In this document: in pieces, positions 27,295 to 37,749 of the stretch | How the letters are laid out: every line of letters starts with the position of its first letter | How positions within the stretch are numbered: the stretch's first letter is position 1 | DNA from: CAVVGZ01 sp963841845 | GTDB lineage: Bacteria; Chloroflexota; Anaerolineae; Anaerolineales; Anaerolineaceae | Reading direction: 5' to 3' | DNA length: 64,000 nucleotides | NCBI GenBank assembly: GCA_963841845.1 | Contig: CAWJEG010000005.1 | Coordinates: 1 to 64,000 of the forward strand | Notes under the pieces: generated by a model | What the model saw: the letters and a program-made list of their open reading frames with translations, nothing else | Database searches by the model: none | Told to the model about the DNA's origin: nothing | Position numbers and translations under genes: made by a program

Positions 27295-27531
27295 CTAAAA
27301 TACAAACAGGATGAGCAGTGCCACAACCAGGCAATAAATTGCGATTGCCTCTGCGAAAGCAATACCAAGGATCATGTTGGTTAGAACCGTCCCCGAAGCA
27401 TCCGGGTTACGGGCCATGCCCTGCACTGCACCATTAACAACAATTCCTACCCCTGCCCCGGCGCCTATCGTTCCGATCATGGCCAGTCCTGCGCCAATTA
27501 ATTTTGCGGCTGCTACAATATCACCTTCCAT
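27295..27531 (-). CDS. atpE: ATP synthase c subunit
   Basis: 78-residue hairpin of two membrane helices forming the rotor ring. The polar loop has ARNPDA and the ion-binding carboxylate is the Glu in GIAFAEAIAIY. The Gln and Glu-Ser pattern of well-known sodium-binding rings is not present, which favours protons, but this is inference. Confidence 0.95.
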   Translation of the reverse strand: MEGDIVAAAKLIGAGLAMIGTIGAGAGVGIVVNGAVQGMARNPDASGTVLTNMILGIAFAEAIAIYCLVVALLILFVF

Positions 27532-27582
27532 AACGATTACAACCTCCTTGTCAACATCTATAGATCAATAATGGGTTACTAA

Positions 27583-28575
27583 TTAATGCCCTTCTTCGTC
27601 ATGAGATCCATGGGATTGAGTTGCCATTGCCATAAATACCATGGTGAGCATACCAAAAACAATTGCCTGGATTAAACCTACAAAAAACTCCAGTCCCAAA
27701 AATGCGGATTGGGCAACTACAGGAACCAGAGTCCCTATAATAAACAGCATTACAGTACCGGCAAAGATATTACCAAATAACCGGAATGAAAACGAGAGAA
27801 TTTTTGCGAATTCAGAAATCAACTCAAGCAGGCCGACGGCAAAGTCAATCAAGCCAAAAACCGGCTTCTTAAAAAATGTGCTGGTATTCCAGTATTTTTT
27901 AAAATACCCGGGACCACCCGCCCGGACACCAATAACCTGGGTCATGATTACAGAGACCAAAGCCAATGCAATTGTAAAATTCAGATCGGTAGAGGTTACC
28001 CGAATAAAAGGAATGATTTGATAGCCCTGACCTTCAGGTTCTCCGGGTACAACAGTCCAGATCCCTGGAGCTATTTCACTAATTGGATGACCTTCGGCTG
28101 ATTCGTGAAGTATCCCAATATTGTCCACCCCAGGGATCAGTTCCATCCAGTTTGTAATCAGGACAGTCAGGGTAATGATTGCAAAAAATGGGAAAATCGT
28201 TCTTGCCCATTTACCTGCGGTTGATTCCGTTAAATTGTAGATAACTTCCAGCATAGCTTCCAAGGCGCCCGAAATCCCGGATGGCACTAATTTTCCGGAT
28301 TTTACTGCCCGGTTGACCGAAAAAACAATGCCAATTAAGATCAGATCCACAAGCAGCATGGCAACCATTGTATTGGTGAAATAGATCTCTCCCAGCAATG
28401 GAGTATTCAGGATGGGGCTCTTACTTAAATGTTCAGCGGCGATCTGAATATGGGGCTGCACCGGCGGAAAAATAGTGGAGGTTATGATACTGAGAATGAT
28501 GAAAAGGAGTACCCACCATCGATTGATCCCCCATCGCCATTTCTTTTCACTTACCTGGTTTTGATCCTGTTCCAA
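27583..28575 (-). CDS. atpB: ATP synthase a subunit
   Basis: 330 residues, polytopic membrane protein forming the ion half-channels. The essential arginine is in ILSFSFRLFGNIFAG near residue 270 and the last helices carry GLIQAIVFGMLTMVFM. Starts at TTG (28575), supported by GAGGGAG six bases upstream. The N-terminus is longer than in E. coli. Confidence 0.94.
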   Translation of the reverse strand: MEQDQNQVSEKKWRWGINRWWVLLFIILSIITSTIFPPVQPHIQIAAEHLSKSPILNTPLLGEIYFTNTMVAMLLVDLILIGIVFSVNRAVKSGKLVPSGISGALEAMLEVIYNLTESTAGKWARTIFPFFAIITLTVLITNWMELIPGVDNIGILHESAEGHPISEIAPGIWTVVPGEPEGQGYQIIPFIRVTSTDLNFTIALALVSVIMTQVIGVRAGGPGYFKKYWNTSTFFKKPVFGLIDFAVGLLELISEFAKILSFSFRLFGNIFAGTVMLFIIGTLVPVVAQSAFLGLEFFVGLIQAIVFGMLTMVFMAMATQSHGSHDEEGH

Positions 28576-28613
28576 TATCGTCTCCCTCTTGATGAATTAC
28601 AATTTTACCGGAT

Positions 28614-28868
28614 TTAGAACTTAATACGGGAAACTGCCGCACGAACAATAACAAACATACCGATAATCGAAACCGGAACACTTGCTATTACAAGGATGAC
28701 AGTGATGAGAGGTTTGGACTCAAATTGGCTATCCAACCAGAGCCCAAAGAACACTGCTCCCACCACAACAATCAGGGTAAAACAGCCTGCCAAACCGGCA
28801 ACTGCTGCAAGCGCCAGGTTCGATACTTTATTCTTCGGGTCATTTGTGACTGGCTCTGGCGATCGCAT
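28614..28868 (-). CDS. AtpI/AtpZ-like F0F1-associated membrane protein
   Basis: 84 residues with two hydrophobic helices (about 17-43 and 53-78) and the glycine-rich GAVFFGLWLDSQF typical of AtpZ/AtpI. These small proteins precede atpB and help c-ring assembly or ion transport. Placed 34 bases after nuoN, so the Fo genes are probably transcribed with the nuo genes. Confidence 0.75.
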   Translation of the reverse strand: MRSPEPVTNDPKNKVSNLALAAVAGLAGCFTLIVVVGAVFFGLWLDSQFESKPLITVILVIASVPVSIIGMFVIVRAAVSRIKF

Positions 28869-28902
28869 ATTTATAAAATTATATCAAAGCCAAATATGAT
28901 CG

Positions 28903-30360
28903 TCAATAACTCAAAAATGCAAGAGATGCCATTTCAGTCAAGTTAAAACCGAAGCCAAACATAATTGTCCCAAACAGGATCACCCCAAGGATACAAAGCG
29001 ATAGAGCCGCCTTTAAGGTAGGGGACACAACAATCTGATTGTTTCCTTCCTGGGAAGGCATACTGTACATGGTTTTCATGATTACCAGGTAGTAGTAGAG
29101 GGCTACAATCGAATTTAGAACACCTAGAATCGCCAACCAGGCCATATTTGCCTGCATAGCCGCAGTAAAAACCAGGATCTTTCCGATAAACCCGGCGAAA
29201 GGAGGGATTCCGGCAAGCGACAATAAGGCAATCAGCAACACGAATGCAAGGCCAGGGGAGCGACGGCTTAACCCGGCATAGGCAGAGATCTCATCGGATC
29301 CAGTGGATTTTCCAACAATATGAATCACACCAAAGGCTGCGATATTTGTAAGCAGATATGCCAACAAATAATAAGTGGCAGCAGACAATCCGAAGCTGGT
29401 ACCAGCGGCAACTCCAATGAGCATATAACCTGCCTGGGCTATCGATGAGTACGCAAGCAGCCGTTTTATATTTTTTTGTGCCAGGGCAAGAAAATTACCG
29501 ATGACCATACTGGCAACTGCCAGAACAGAGATTAAGATTGTCCAGAGCGGGGTAATTGAGGGATAAATTCCAGAAAATACCCGCATCAACACAGCAAAAC
29601 CAGCCGCTTTAGAAGCTGTAGATAGAAAACCGGCAATGGGGGTTGGGGCACCTTCATAAACATCAGGAGCCCAGAAATGAAATGGAACTGCAGATATTTT
29701 GAATCCAAATCCAACAAGCACCAGGATCAAGGTACCAGCCATCATCACGACAGGAATTTCACCTGAAGACATGGCTGCTCCAATCTCGTAAAGCTGAGTT
29801 GTTCCAGTCAGCCCATAGATATACGAAAATCCGAATAACATCACCGTGGAGGTTCCAACCCCAAAAAGGAAATATTTTAGCCCGGATTCAACAGATTTCT
29901 TATCTGTAGTTAAAAATCCCGCCAGGATGTATAGCGGCATTGAGGTTGTCTCAATTGCCAGGAAGATCATGATCAAGTCAGCCGCGCTGGCCATCAAGGT
30001 CATGCCCAGAGTGCTGACAAGCAGTAAAGAGTAAAATTCTCCACGTCCTGAAAGCCCGGGATGGTCAATTGTAAACATACAGGTCAGAGCAGCAGCACTG
30101 ATAAACAATAAACGGAATATAAAACCAGCACTGTCAACCCTCAGCATCCCACCCCAGATCAATTCCGGTTCCGAGCCGGGTTGGGCTATAAAAATACTCA
30201 GGATCAGGACAATGAGCAATCCATAAAAAACAATCCACCCTAATGGTTTGGGTTTATCTTTTCTGGCAATCAGGTCATAAATTAGAACCACTCCAACCAG
30301 AATAATCAATCCGATCTCTGGCAGTATTTTCAGCAACATCGATGTAACATCTCCGGTCAT
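28903..30360 (-). CDS. nuoN: NADH-quinone oxidoreductase subunit N
   Basis: 485 residues, about 14 membrane helices, antiporter-like subunit of the complex I membrane arm. Characteristic VPFHFWAPDVYEGAPTPI and LLAYSSIAQAGYMLIGV are present, the lysines and histidines being on the proton path. Starts four bases after the end of nuoM. Confidence 0.95.
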   Translation of the reverse strand: MTGDVTSMLLKILPEIGLIILVGVVLIYDLIARKDKPKPLGWIVFYGLLIVLILSIFIAQPGSEPELIWGGMLRVDSAGFIFRLLFISAAALTCMFTIDHPGLSGRGEFYSLLLVSTLGMTLMASAADLIMIFLAIETTSMPLYILAGFLTTDKKSVESGLKYFLFGVGTSTVMLFGFSYIYGLTGTTQLYEIGAAMSSGEIPVVMMAGTLILVLVGFGFKISAVPFHFWAPDVYEGAPTPIAGFLSTASKAAGFAVLMRVFSGIYPSITPLWTILISVLAVASMVIGNFLALAQKNIKRLLAYSSIAQAGYMLIGVAAGTSFGLSAATYYLLAYLLTNIAAFGVIHIVGKSTGSDEISAYAGLSRRSPGLAFVLLIALLSLAGIPPFAGFIGKILVFTAAMQANMAWLAILGVLNSIVALYYYLVIMKTMYSMPSQEGNNQIVVSPTLKAALSLCILGVILFGTIMFGFGFNLTEMASLAFLSY

Positions 30361-30363
30361 GGT

Positions 30364-31911
30364 TCAGATACCTCCAAGAATTACCAGGATGTGATTTACC
30401 CCGGATTGAACGATGGGTGCCATCAAAGAAGGGAACCATCCCAGCGCTATCATTGTCAGAACTAACAATCCCACAGCAACTTTATCCATGACAGTAATAT
30501 CAGAAATAGGAATATAACTCTTCGGTTTTTCGATATAATCGGCGTCACTGGTAGTAACAAGCGGTTGATTATTTGCCTGGGTGGGGCCTCCAAATTCTTC
30601 GGGAAGATCACCAAAGAATACCTTTCTCACGACCAGCAGGATATAGGCTGAAGTGACCACTATTCCGATAGCTGCAATCACCGCGGCCATAGGCATGGTT
30701 TGCCAAGCACCCATGAATATCGGGAATTCTGCAACAAATCCAGAAAAACCGGGCATACCCATCGACACCAGACCGCCTACGATAAATCCAAGGGCAGCCC
30801 ATGGCATAACCCGATAAAGGCCGCCTAAACGGGCTATATCACGGGTGTGGGTGCGGTCATAAACCATGCCGACGATAGCAAAAAATAATGCTGTCATCAC
30901 GCCATGAGAGAACATTTGCATCCCTGCCCCCAATAATCCTTCATTATTGAGCGTGGCAAAACCTATCAGGACCAATCCCATGTGCGAAACGGATGAGAAA
31001 CCAATAACATATTTGAAGTCTTTCTGGATCATGGCAATAAATGCACCGTAAACCACATTTATAGTTGCCAAAATCAGAATAAGCGGTGCCCAGACCTTTG
31101 CCCCCTCAGGCAGCAGCATTATGCCAACCCGTAATGCTGAAAATGCCCCGACTTTCATTTCCACACCAGCCAGCAGCATAGAGATAGCAGTTGGAGCAGC
31201 TACATGACCGTCGGGTGCCCAGCTGTGAAAAGGGAAAATACCGCTTAAGATTGCAAATCCAAAGAAGACGAATGGGAACCACAATCGCTGATATTCCATT
31301 GAGAAACCAGCTTTTTCCAGTTCAAGCATATCAAAAGAGTTCATACCGGAGCCAATATAAATTGCCAGTGCACCAACCAGAGCGATCACAGACCCCAAAA
31401 ACAGGTATAGTGTCAGTTTCATACCACCATAATCACGCGTTTTTGGAGATCCCCACATGACAATCATCAAATACTTGGGGAATACAGCCAGTTCGAAGAA
31501 AAAGAATAAAAGGAATAGATCTAATGAGCAGAAAACGCCATAAACACTGGCAGCTAAAAACATTAAGAAGGAGAAAAACTCGCGCGGGCGGTCATCCACA
31601 TTCCATGAAACAAGCACCCCGCAAAAAACTACAATCCCAGCCAAAAGTACCATCGGGACGCTGATGCCGTCGACTCCCAGGTGATAAGATATTCCAAGTG
31701 AGGTTACCCATGGGATCTTCTCGATATATTGGTACCCTGCCGCAGCAACATCATATCTAAAATAGACAAATGCTGAAAGTACCAGATTTATGATAACCGC
31801 TGTAAGTGCAATCCTTTTTATTAAAGACTGGTTTTCAGCCTTCACCAGCAAGATGATTATACCGGCTGCTATTGGTGTGAAAATTATGACGCTCAATATC
31901 GGGAAAATCAT
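30364..31911 (-). CDS. nuoM: NADH-quinone oxidoreductase subunit M (copy nearer nuoN)
   Basis: 515 residues, antiporter-like complex I subunit with GIFPFHSWAPDGHVAAPT and KYVIGFSSVSHMGLVLIG. A second, different NuoM is next to it. In this copy the first motif reads PFHSWAPDGHVAAPT where its neighbour has PFHTWLPDAHTEAPT, so they have diverged and are not a recent duplication. Complex I with a duplicated NuoM is known in a few phyla. Confidence 0.93.
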   Translation of the reverse strand: MIFPILSVIIFTPIAAGIIILLVKAENQSLIKRIALTAVIINLVLSAFVYFRYDVAAAGYQYIEKIPWVTSLGISYHLGVDGISVPMVLLAGIVVFCGVLVSWNVDDRPREFFSFLMFLAASVYGVFCSLDLFLLFFFFELAVFPKYLMIVMWGSPKTRDYGGMKLTLYLFLGSVIALVGALAIYIGSGMNSFDMLELEKAGFSMEYQRLWFPFVFFGFAILSGIFPFHSWAPDGHVAAPTAISMLLAGVEMKVGAFSALRVGIMLLPEGAKVWAPLILILATINVVYGAFIAMIQKDFKYVIGFSSVSHMGLVLIGFATLNNEGLLGAGMQMFSHGVMTALFFAIVGMVYDRTHTRDIARLGGLYRVMPWAALGFIVGGLVSMGMPGFSGFVAEFPIFMGAWQTMPMAAVIAAIGIVVTSAYILLVVRKVFFGDLPEEFGGPTQANNQPLVTTSDADYIEKPKSYIPISDITVMDKVAVGLLVLTMIALGWFPSLMAPIVQSGVNHILVILGGI

Positions 31912-31921
31912 CCTTCACCTC

Positions 31922-33436
31922 TTAGAACCAGATCATTACAGCCCGATTGATTACAGCGACAATCCAGGCAGGCCATATTCCAATGATCAAAATCAATACC
32001 ATCAATGGCGCAATTACAATGATTTCTCTCATGTTTATTTCACTAATTTTCCCGTTCCATTTTTGATTTAATGGACCATGGAGAACTTTCATAAGAGCCT
32101 TTAATACATAGGCGCCCGTGAAAAATAATCCGATCATGCTCAAGGCTGTCGCCAGGGTAAAAACCGGCCAGGCACCCCGAACCACCATAAACTCAGACAC
32201 AAAACCAGCTAAACCCGGCAGACCGAGCGATGCCATGGAAACAAATATCAGGATTCCGCCATAAACCGGCAGGATAGCTGCCAGCCCACCGAACTCATTT
32301 AAATCCCGGGTATGAGCCCGATCATAAAGGACACCGACCAGGAAGAACATTCCTGCTGCTGACAGCCCGTGGGTAAACATCTGTAACACTGCCCCATTGA
32401 CTGCGATTACGGCATCCTGGGTTCCGGCCGCCCAGGCAGCCGTTGCAACACCCAGGATCACAAAACCCATGTGATTAATGGATGAATATGCAACGAGTCG
32501 TTTAAAATCAGATTGGCCAAAAGCAGACAATGCCCCGAAAATTATTGCCAGGGTTGCCAATGCCGCAAGCGCTCCGGCATAATATTTGGCTTCTACAGGA
32601 TAGAGCGGAAGAACCAGGCGAATGAACCCGTAACCACCCAACTTGAGCAAAACGCCGGCGAGAATCATTGATCCAGCCGTAGGAGCTTCGGTGTGGGCAT
32701 CCGGGAGCCAGGTGTGGAAAGGCCAGACTGGGACTTTAATCGCAAATGCAAGGACAAATGCCCAAAATGCAATCGACTTGATCGTCTCCGCCGGTAATCC
32801 AAATACCGTTTGCCCGGCACCAATTTCTGGCCAAAGTACAAATAATTCAGGTATATCAAAGGTTCCAGTCAGGACACCAATTAACTGGATGGCGAGCAGC
32901 AGCCCCAGGGATCCACCGATGGTGTAAAGGATAAACTTGAGTGAAGCATAATTTCGATTTTTTCCTCCCCACTGGTTGATCAGGAAATACATGGGTACCA
33001 GTCCAACCTCCCAGAAGACAAAAAACATCATCAAGTCAAGCATCAGGAAAACCCCCAGCATACCTGTTTCCAATAACAGGAAAAGGATCATGTAGGGTTT
33101 TACCCGGTCAGTGATGTTGTAGGAAGCCAGGATTGCCAACGGGGTCAAAATTGTCGTGAGCAGTACGAGGGTAAGGGATATACCATCAATCCCAACATGA
33201 TAATAAGCGTTCAGCTGGCTATACCAGGAAATCTTTTCTTCAAGCTGGAATCCATTGACTGTTGGATCAAATCGTAACCAGGCATGCAAGGACAGGATTA
33301 ACGGGATCAAGCTGGCAACCAGCGCAATACGGCGAATTAATTGGACCCGATCACCAGGTATGAAGAGCAATACAACTGCGGCGATCGTTGGAGTAAATAG
33401 TATCCAAGACAGAAGATGAGCTTCTAATAAATCCAT
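31922..33436 (-). CDS. nuoM: NADH-quinone oxidoreductase subunit M (copy nearer nuoL)
   Basis: 504 residues, with the more canonical VPVWPFHTWLPDAHTEAPTAGS and KRLVAYSSINHMGFVILG signatures. The N-terminal LLSWILFTPTIAAVVLLF helix is typical. Lies between nuoL and the other NuoM with gaps of 10-26 bases. Confidence 0.94.
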   Translation of the reverse strand: MDLLEAHLLSWILFTPTIAAVVLLFIPGDRVQLIRRIALVASLIPLILSLHAWLRFDPTVNGFQLEEKISWYSQLNAYYHVGIDGISLTLVLLTTILTPLAILASYNITDRVKPYMILFLLLETGMLGVFLMLDLMMFFVFWEVGLVPMYFLINQWGGKNRNYASLKFILYTIGGSLGLLLAIQLIGVLTGTFDIPELFVLWPEIGAGQTVFGLPAETIKSIAFWAFVLAFAIKVPVWPFHTWLPDAHTEAPTAGSMILAGVLLKLGGYGFIRLVLPLYPVEAKYYAGALAALATLAIIFGALSAFGQSDFKRLVAYSSINHMGFVILGVATAAWAAGTQDAVIAVNGAVLQMFTHGLSAAGMFFLVGVLYDRAHTRDLNEFGGLAAILPVYGGILIFVSMASLGLPGLAGFVSEFMVVRGAWPVFTLATALSMIGLFFTGAYVLKALMKVLHGPLNQKWNGKISEINMREIIVIAPLMVLILIIGIWPAWIVAVINRAVMIWF

Positions 33437-33462
33437 CCGCTACTCCCTTATTTCGTTAGTGG

Positions 33463-35647
33463 TCAGGCTCTGACTATAAAAAAATAAAACACAAAACTTA
33501 CCAATAAAATTGTCAGCAGTGAAAAAAGAAGGTACTGCTGTACCTGGCCGGTTTGCATCCTGCGCATTGAACCACCAGCCTTTCGGGTTCCTGAGGCAAT
33601 TCCATCCCCAGCCCCATTGATGACTGGTAAATCGATATATTTCCGTAAGAATAAACCAATACTCCAGGCAGCCCGCCAAATCCAGTGTAAAAATCCATCA
33701 ATGATGGTTACATCAATCAACCTGTATGAGAATGTTTCAGCGAGCCAGATGGCAGGCTTTACAAAGATGATGTGATAAAGTTCGTCAATATAATATTTTT
33801 TCTCCAGGAGGTTATGAAGGGGAGCGAATGATTTCTTGAGCGGATCAACTGCTCCGGCCTCATAGTTTCTGTAAACCAGCCATCCCAGCAGCAACCCCCC
33901 CAAGGAAACAGACAGGGAAGTAATTAAAGGTACCAGGCTGTGGGCAGCTTCATGTTCCAGCTCAAATGGGTACATCGGACTGAGAAAGTTATAAAACCAG
34001 TTGGGCCATAATCCACCAATCAGCGGGAAATTTTCCGGTATTCCCAACCAACCGGTCGATATCGCAAAGAAGGAAAGAATGATCAAAGGTATTGTCATTA
34101 TCCTGGATGACTCATGGGAATGACTGCCGGATTTCGTGCGGGGTTCCCCGAGGAAAGTCAGGGTTATCTGTCGCATGGTATAAAATGCAGTCAGCAAGGC
34201 AGCCAATGCAAGGACAATAAAACCAATAATATAGCCGCCACCATATGCACCCTCAAAGATAGCGTCCTTAGAATAGAATCCAGCCGTGATTAATGGAAAC
34301 CCTGCCAGTGATAATCCTCCAATCAAAAAGGTCCAAAATGTGGCAGGCATTTTCTTTCTTAAACCGCCCATGTTCAACATATCCTGCGGATCAATCTCTT
34401 CCCCGGTGTGCAACAAACCGTGTTCCATACCATGAATTACGGATCCTGATCCAAGGAATAGGAGAGCCTTAAAAAATGCGTGGGTTACCAGATGGAAAGC
34501 TGCGGCAACGTATGCTCCCATTCCCAATGCAGCAATCATGTATCCCAACTGGGAGATGGTTGAGTAAGCCAACACTTTTTTGATATCATTCTGAGCAAGG
34601 GCAATAGTCGCAGCAAATAATGCCGTGAAAGCACCGGTGATCGATACAATAAACATCGTCGTGGTAAGGGGTGTACCTGGTTGCCAGCCGGCTGATAACA
34701 ACGGGAAAAACCGTATTGCCAGATAAACACCAGCCGACACCATTGTCGCAGCATGGATCATGGCAGAAACCGGCGTGGGACCTTCCATTGCATCCGGCAA
34801 CCATACATGTAATGGGAATTGGGCAGATTTACCAACCACACCAATAAATATGAGCAACCCAATTAATCCTGCCCACGATAAACCTGAGATTACAGACGGG
34901 GTTGAGGCAAGAGAGGAAAGAACGGTTTCATCAGCCAGAATTTCCTGGTAGCTGAGGGTTCCAGTCAGTGAGTAGAGGGCAGCCAATCCAAGCAGAAGGA
35001 ACATGTCCCCCACCCTGGTGGTCAGGAAAGCTTTTACACCTGCATCACGGGCCGATTTCTTACCAAACCAGAAGCCAATCAACAGGTATGAACATAGACC
35101 CATCACTTCCCAGCCAACGAAGAGGGTAATTAAATTATCCGAGACAACCAGCAAATACATTGCAAATGCAAACAGTGAAAAATAGGCAAAGAAGCGCGAA
35201 TACATCGGTTCAATGGATGGAACCTTGTGCATTTCGCCAGAGCCATCCTTTACCAGCGCACCGTGGGGCGGAAGCCCCGGTTTATCATGGTCACCTGCCG
35301 GTTGGCCAAAATTATGATACCCAACACTGTAAATAAAAATCATCAAAATGGTCCATGCCACAAAAAAAAGAGTTACAGTGGTTAATGGATCTACCTGAAC
35401 ACCAATTTGCAGCCAATCTTCCCCTAAAGGAAGCCAGTTGATTACAGACCGGAATGGATTTTCGGCTAGGGAATCATGCCTGTATCGCCTGGTAACAAAG
35501 CATCATGGCAATTACCCAGGACAAACCGACACCCAATAATGCCAGGATATGGCTTACTCTTCTGGAAGGATGAGTGAACAGCGAAATGAGTATGAATGCC
35601 AGAATGGGCGGAACCAGGATCAACCAGATTAATGATTCAGTAGCCAT
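33463..35647 (-). CDS. nuoL: NADH-quinone oxidoreductase subunit L, frameshifted as sequenced
   Basis: Largest antiporter-like subunit of complex I, with QFPLHVWLPDAMEGPTPVSA and KKVLAYSTISQLGYM, and the long lateral helix and C-terminal helix. The long frame starts abruptly at 35361 without the first helices. The missing N-terminus begins at an ATG at 35647 (GAGG six bases upstream) with MATESLIWLILVPPILAFIL and runs to QAIQA, then continues in the next frame as HDSLAENPFRSVINW. One extra base at about 35477-35483 explains this and gives 727 residues. Probable assembly error. Confidence 0.88.
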
Positions 35648-35665
35648 ATAACCTCGCAGGGATTC

Positions 35666-35977
35666 CTAACCCTTTAGCAAATTTAATTCGTCAAGTATGG
35701 CAGTTTCACGACCGCGATACGCTGATATAACCAGCGCCAATCCGATAGCCGTTTCTGCAGCGGCAACAACAAAAACAATAGCGATGAATACCAGACCATT
35801 CATTTCCACGGCGTAGAGGTAGCTCCAAAAGGCAAGTAAATTGATATTAACAGCGTTGAGCATCAATTCGATGCCCATAATGACTGCAATACCGTTTTTG
35901 CGAGCCAGGACGCCAAAAAGCCCGATACAAAAAAGAGCCAGGGCTACCAATAAAAACCATGACAAAGGAATCATCAT
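35666..35977 (-). CDS. nuoK: NADH-quinone oxidoreductase subunit K
   Basis: 103 residues, three membrane helices, with GIAVIMGIELMLNAVNINLLAF carrying the conserved membrane glutamate and VVAAAETAIGLAL the second. ATG overlaps the nuoJ stop by four bases. Confidence 0.95.
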   Translation of the reverse strand: MMIPLSWFLLVALALFCIGLFGVLARKNGIAVIMGIELMLNAVNINLLAFWSYLYAVEMNGLVFIAIVFVVAAAETAIGLALVISAYRGRETAILDELNLLKG

Positions 35978-36492
35978 TGCCCTCGCTTTCTGCTTCTGGC
36001 TACAAATATCGCCCCTAACATTGCTGCCAGAAGCAGCACCGAGGCAATTTCAAATGGTATTAGAAAACCCATCGGATCAACAAATGATTGCCCTAGCTTG
36101 ACCAGGTCTTCACCGCCCAATGGGATTGTCCGATCGGTGAGGGTAACACTAAACAATCCACTGAAGACAATCACCAGGCTGACAAATAAAACGCCCGATA
36201 CCAGGGCAGCATATCGCCAGTAAGCGGTATACCTGGATCCCTCTTCAAGGCTTACCCGGCGGGTAAGCATTATTCCGAATATGATCAAAATGGCAATTGC
36301 ACCAATATAAACGATGACCTGGACAATTGTTATGAAACGGGATTCAAGCAGCGCAAACAACACCGCCACACCAACCAGCGATAGGATCAGCCATAAGGCT
36401 GCATGCATGATTTTTCCGGCTCTAACAACCATAACAGCAGATCCAAGGGTTACAGCCGCTGCAATAATGAAAATAATTCGTAAAAATGTCAT
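35974..36492 (-). CDS. nuoJ: NADH-quinone oxidoreductase subunit J
   Basis: 172 residues with five membrane helices; the family's VQVIVYIGAIAILIIFGIML segment is intact. Followed directly by nuoK. No nuoI gene lies between nuoH and nuoJ, unlike the usual order. Confidence 0.94.
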   Translation of the reverse strand: MTFLRIIFIIAAAVTLGSAVMVVRAGKIMHAALWLILSLVGVAVLFALLESRFITIVQVIVYIGAIAILIIFGIMLTRRVSLEEGSRYTAYWRYAALVSGVLFVSLVIVFSGLFSVTLTDRTIPLGGEDLVKLGQSFVDPMGFLIPFEIASVLLLAAMLGAIFVARSRKRGQ

Positions 36493-36510
36493 CAGCTTAC
36501 TCCAAATGGA

Positions 36511-37719
36511 CTAAGTCGTAGTTCGGTTGCTTCTTGCAACGGGCCGAGGGACAGGTGCCACTACAGGCCGGTATCGTTTGGCATATACGGATTGGAGAAC
36601 AGCCAGTACACCAAAGAACAACACAACATTTAATACCAATAACCCGGCTGTTCTTACCAAAACCAGATCTCCCGGTAATATTTTATTGATAACTGCCGTA
36701 AGACTCACGATTATCAGGGCCAGGGGTGTTAGCAATTTCCAGTTGAAATTCAGCATCTGGTCAATCCGGAAGCGGGGAAAGCTCGCTCTGAAGGCTACCA
36801 ACAGGAAATAAACAAAAAAAGTTTTTATCCAGTAGTACACAAGCCCAAGTATTGGGTATTGTTCGGCGCCCGGGCCTAACCACCCTCCCAGGAATAACGT
36901 TGAGAAGATCAATCCGACTGTAAAGGCGTGCATAAATTCGCCTACATAAAAAAAGCCGAATTTAAGTCCTGAATATTCAATATTAAAACCGGAAACCAGC
37001 TCGGAATCAGCCTCCAGGAGGTCAAATGGGGACCTGCCTACATTGGCAACTGAAGTGATGAAGAATATCAACGCCCCAACCGGAGCCATGAAGATGAACC
37101 ACATATTTTTTTGCTGTTCAACAATCTCACCAAGCCCCATACTGCCAGCAAGCATTACCGGAATTAACAGGGTAATCACCATTGGAAGCTCATAAGATAC
37201 AAGTTGTGCAATCACACGAAAAGCTGCAATTAGCGAGTATTTATTATTGGATCCCCATCCGGCCAGAACAATACCGATTTCGCCCAAACCACCTGCTGCG
37301 ATGATGTACAGAACCCCAACGCTCAAAGGAGTTCCAACGGTTGTTTTTGTGAATGGCAGTACTGCCCAAACCATCATTACCCCGGCAACCATCAGGACTG
37401 GTGCCAGATTGAATGGGATTATATCGGCACCTTGCGGGGTTATGTATTCCTTTGTAAAAATCTTCAGCATATCGGCAAACGGCTGAAAAATTCCCCATGG
37501 ACCTATGCGGTTAGGACCTAACCGGTCCTGAAACCGGCTTATGATCTTTCGCTCATACCAGATTAAAAAAATTACCCAGAGGAGGGAGCAGACCGCTAAA
37601 ATCGCTGCTCCCAGGGTTATCAGGATAATATAAGTGATATCCTCTGGAACCCCCCAGCCTATTAACAAATTTTCAAGAAAATTAGTGATAAAGGTTATTG
37701 GATCGGCCAGAAAATTCAT
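36511..37719 (-). CDS. nuoH: NADH-quinone oxidoreductase subunit H
   Basis: 402-residue quinone-site subunit. The loop ERKIISRFQDRLGPNRIGPWGIFQPFADMLK is near residues 58-85 and NVGRSPFDLLEADSELVSGFNIEYSG near 225-250. About eight helices; a basic C-terminal tail of about 20 residues extends beyond the last helix. Confidence 0.95.
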   Translation of the reverse strand: MNFLADPITFITNFLENLLIGWGVPEDITYIILITLGAAILAVCSLLWVIFLIWYERKIISRFQDRLGPNRIGPWGIFQPFADMLKIFTKEYITPQGADIIPFNLAPVLMVAGVMMVWAVLPFTKTTVGTPLSVGVLYIIAAGGLGEIGIVLAGWGSNNKYSLIAAFRVIAQLVSYELPMVITLLIPVMLAGSMGLGEIVEQQKNMWFIFMAPVGALIFFITSVANVGRSPFDLLEADSELVSGFNIEYSGLKFGFFYVGEFMHAFTVGLIFSTLFLGGWLGPGAEQYPILGLVYYWIKTFFVYFLLVAFRASFPRFRIDQMLNFNWKLLTPLALIIVSLTAVINKILPGDLVLVRTAGLLVLNVVLFFGVLAVLQSVYAKRYRPVVAPVPRPVARSNRTTT

Positions 37720-37749
37720 GCATCCCTCCAGGTGGCGCTAATTTGGAAA

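Noticed and set aside
33463..35361. NuoL starting at 35361
   Set aside because: The first membrane helices would be missing; they are found upstream in a shifted frame from an ATG at 35647.
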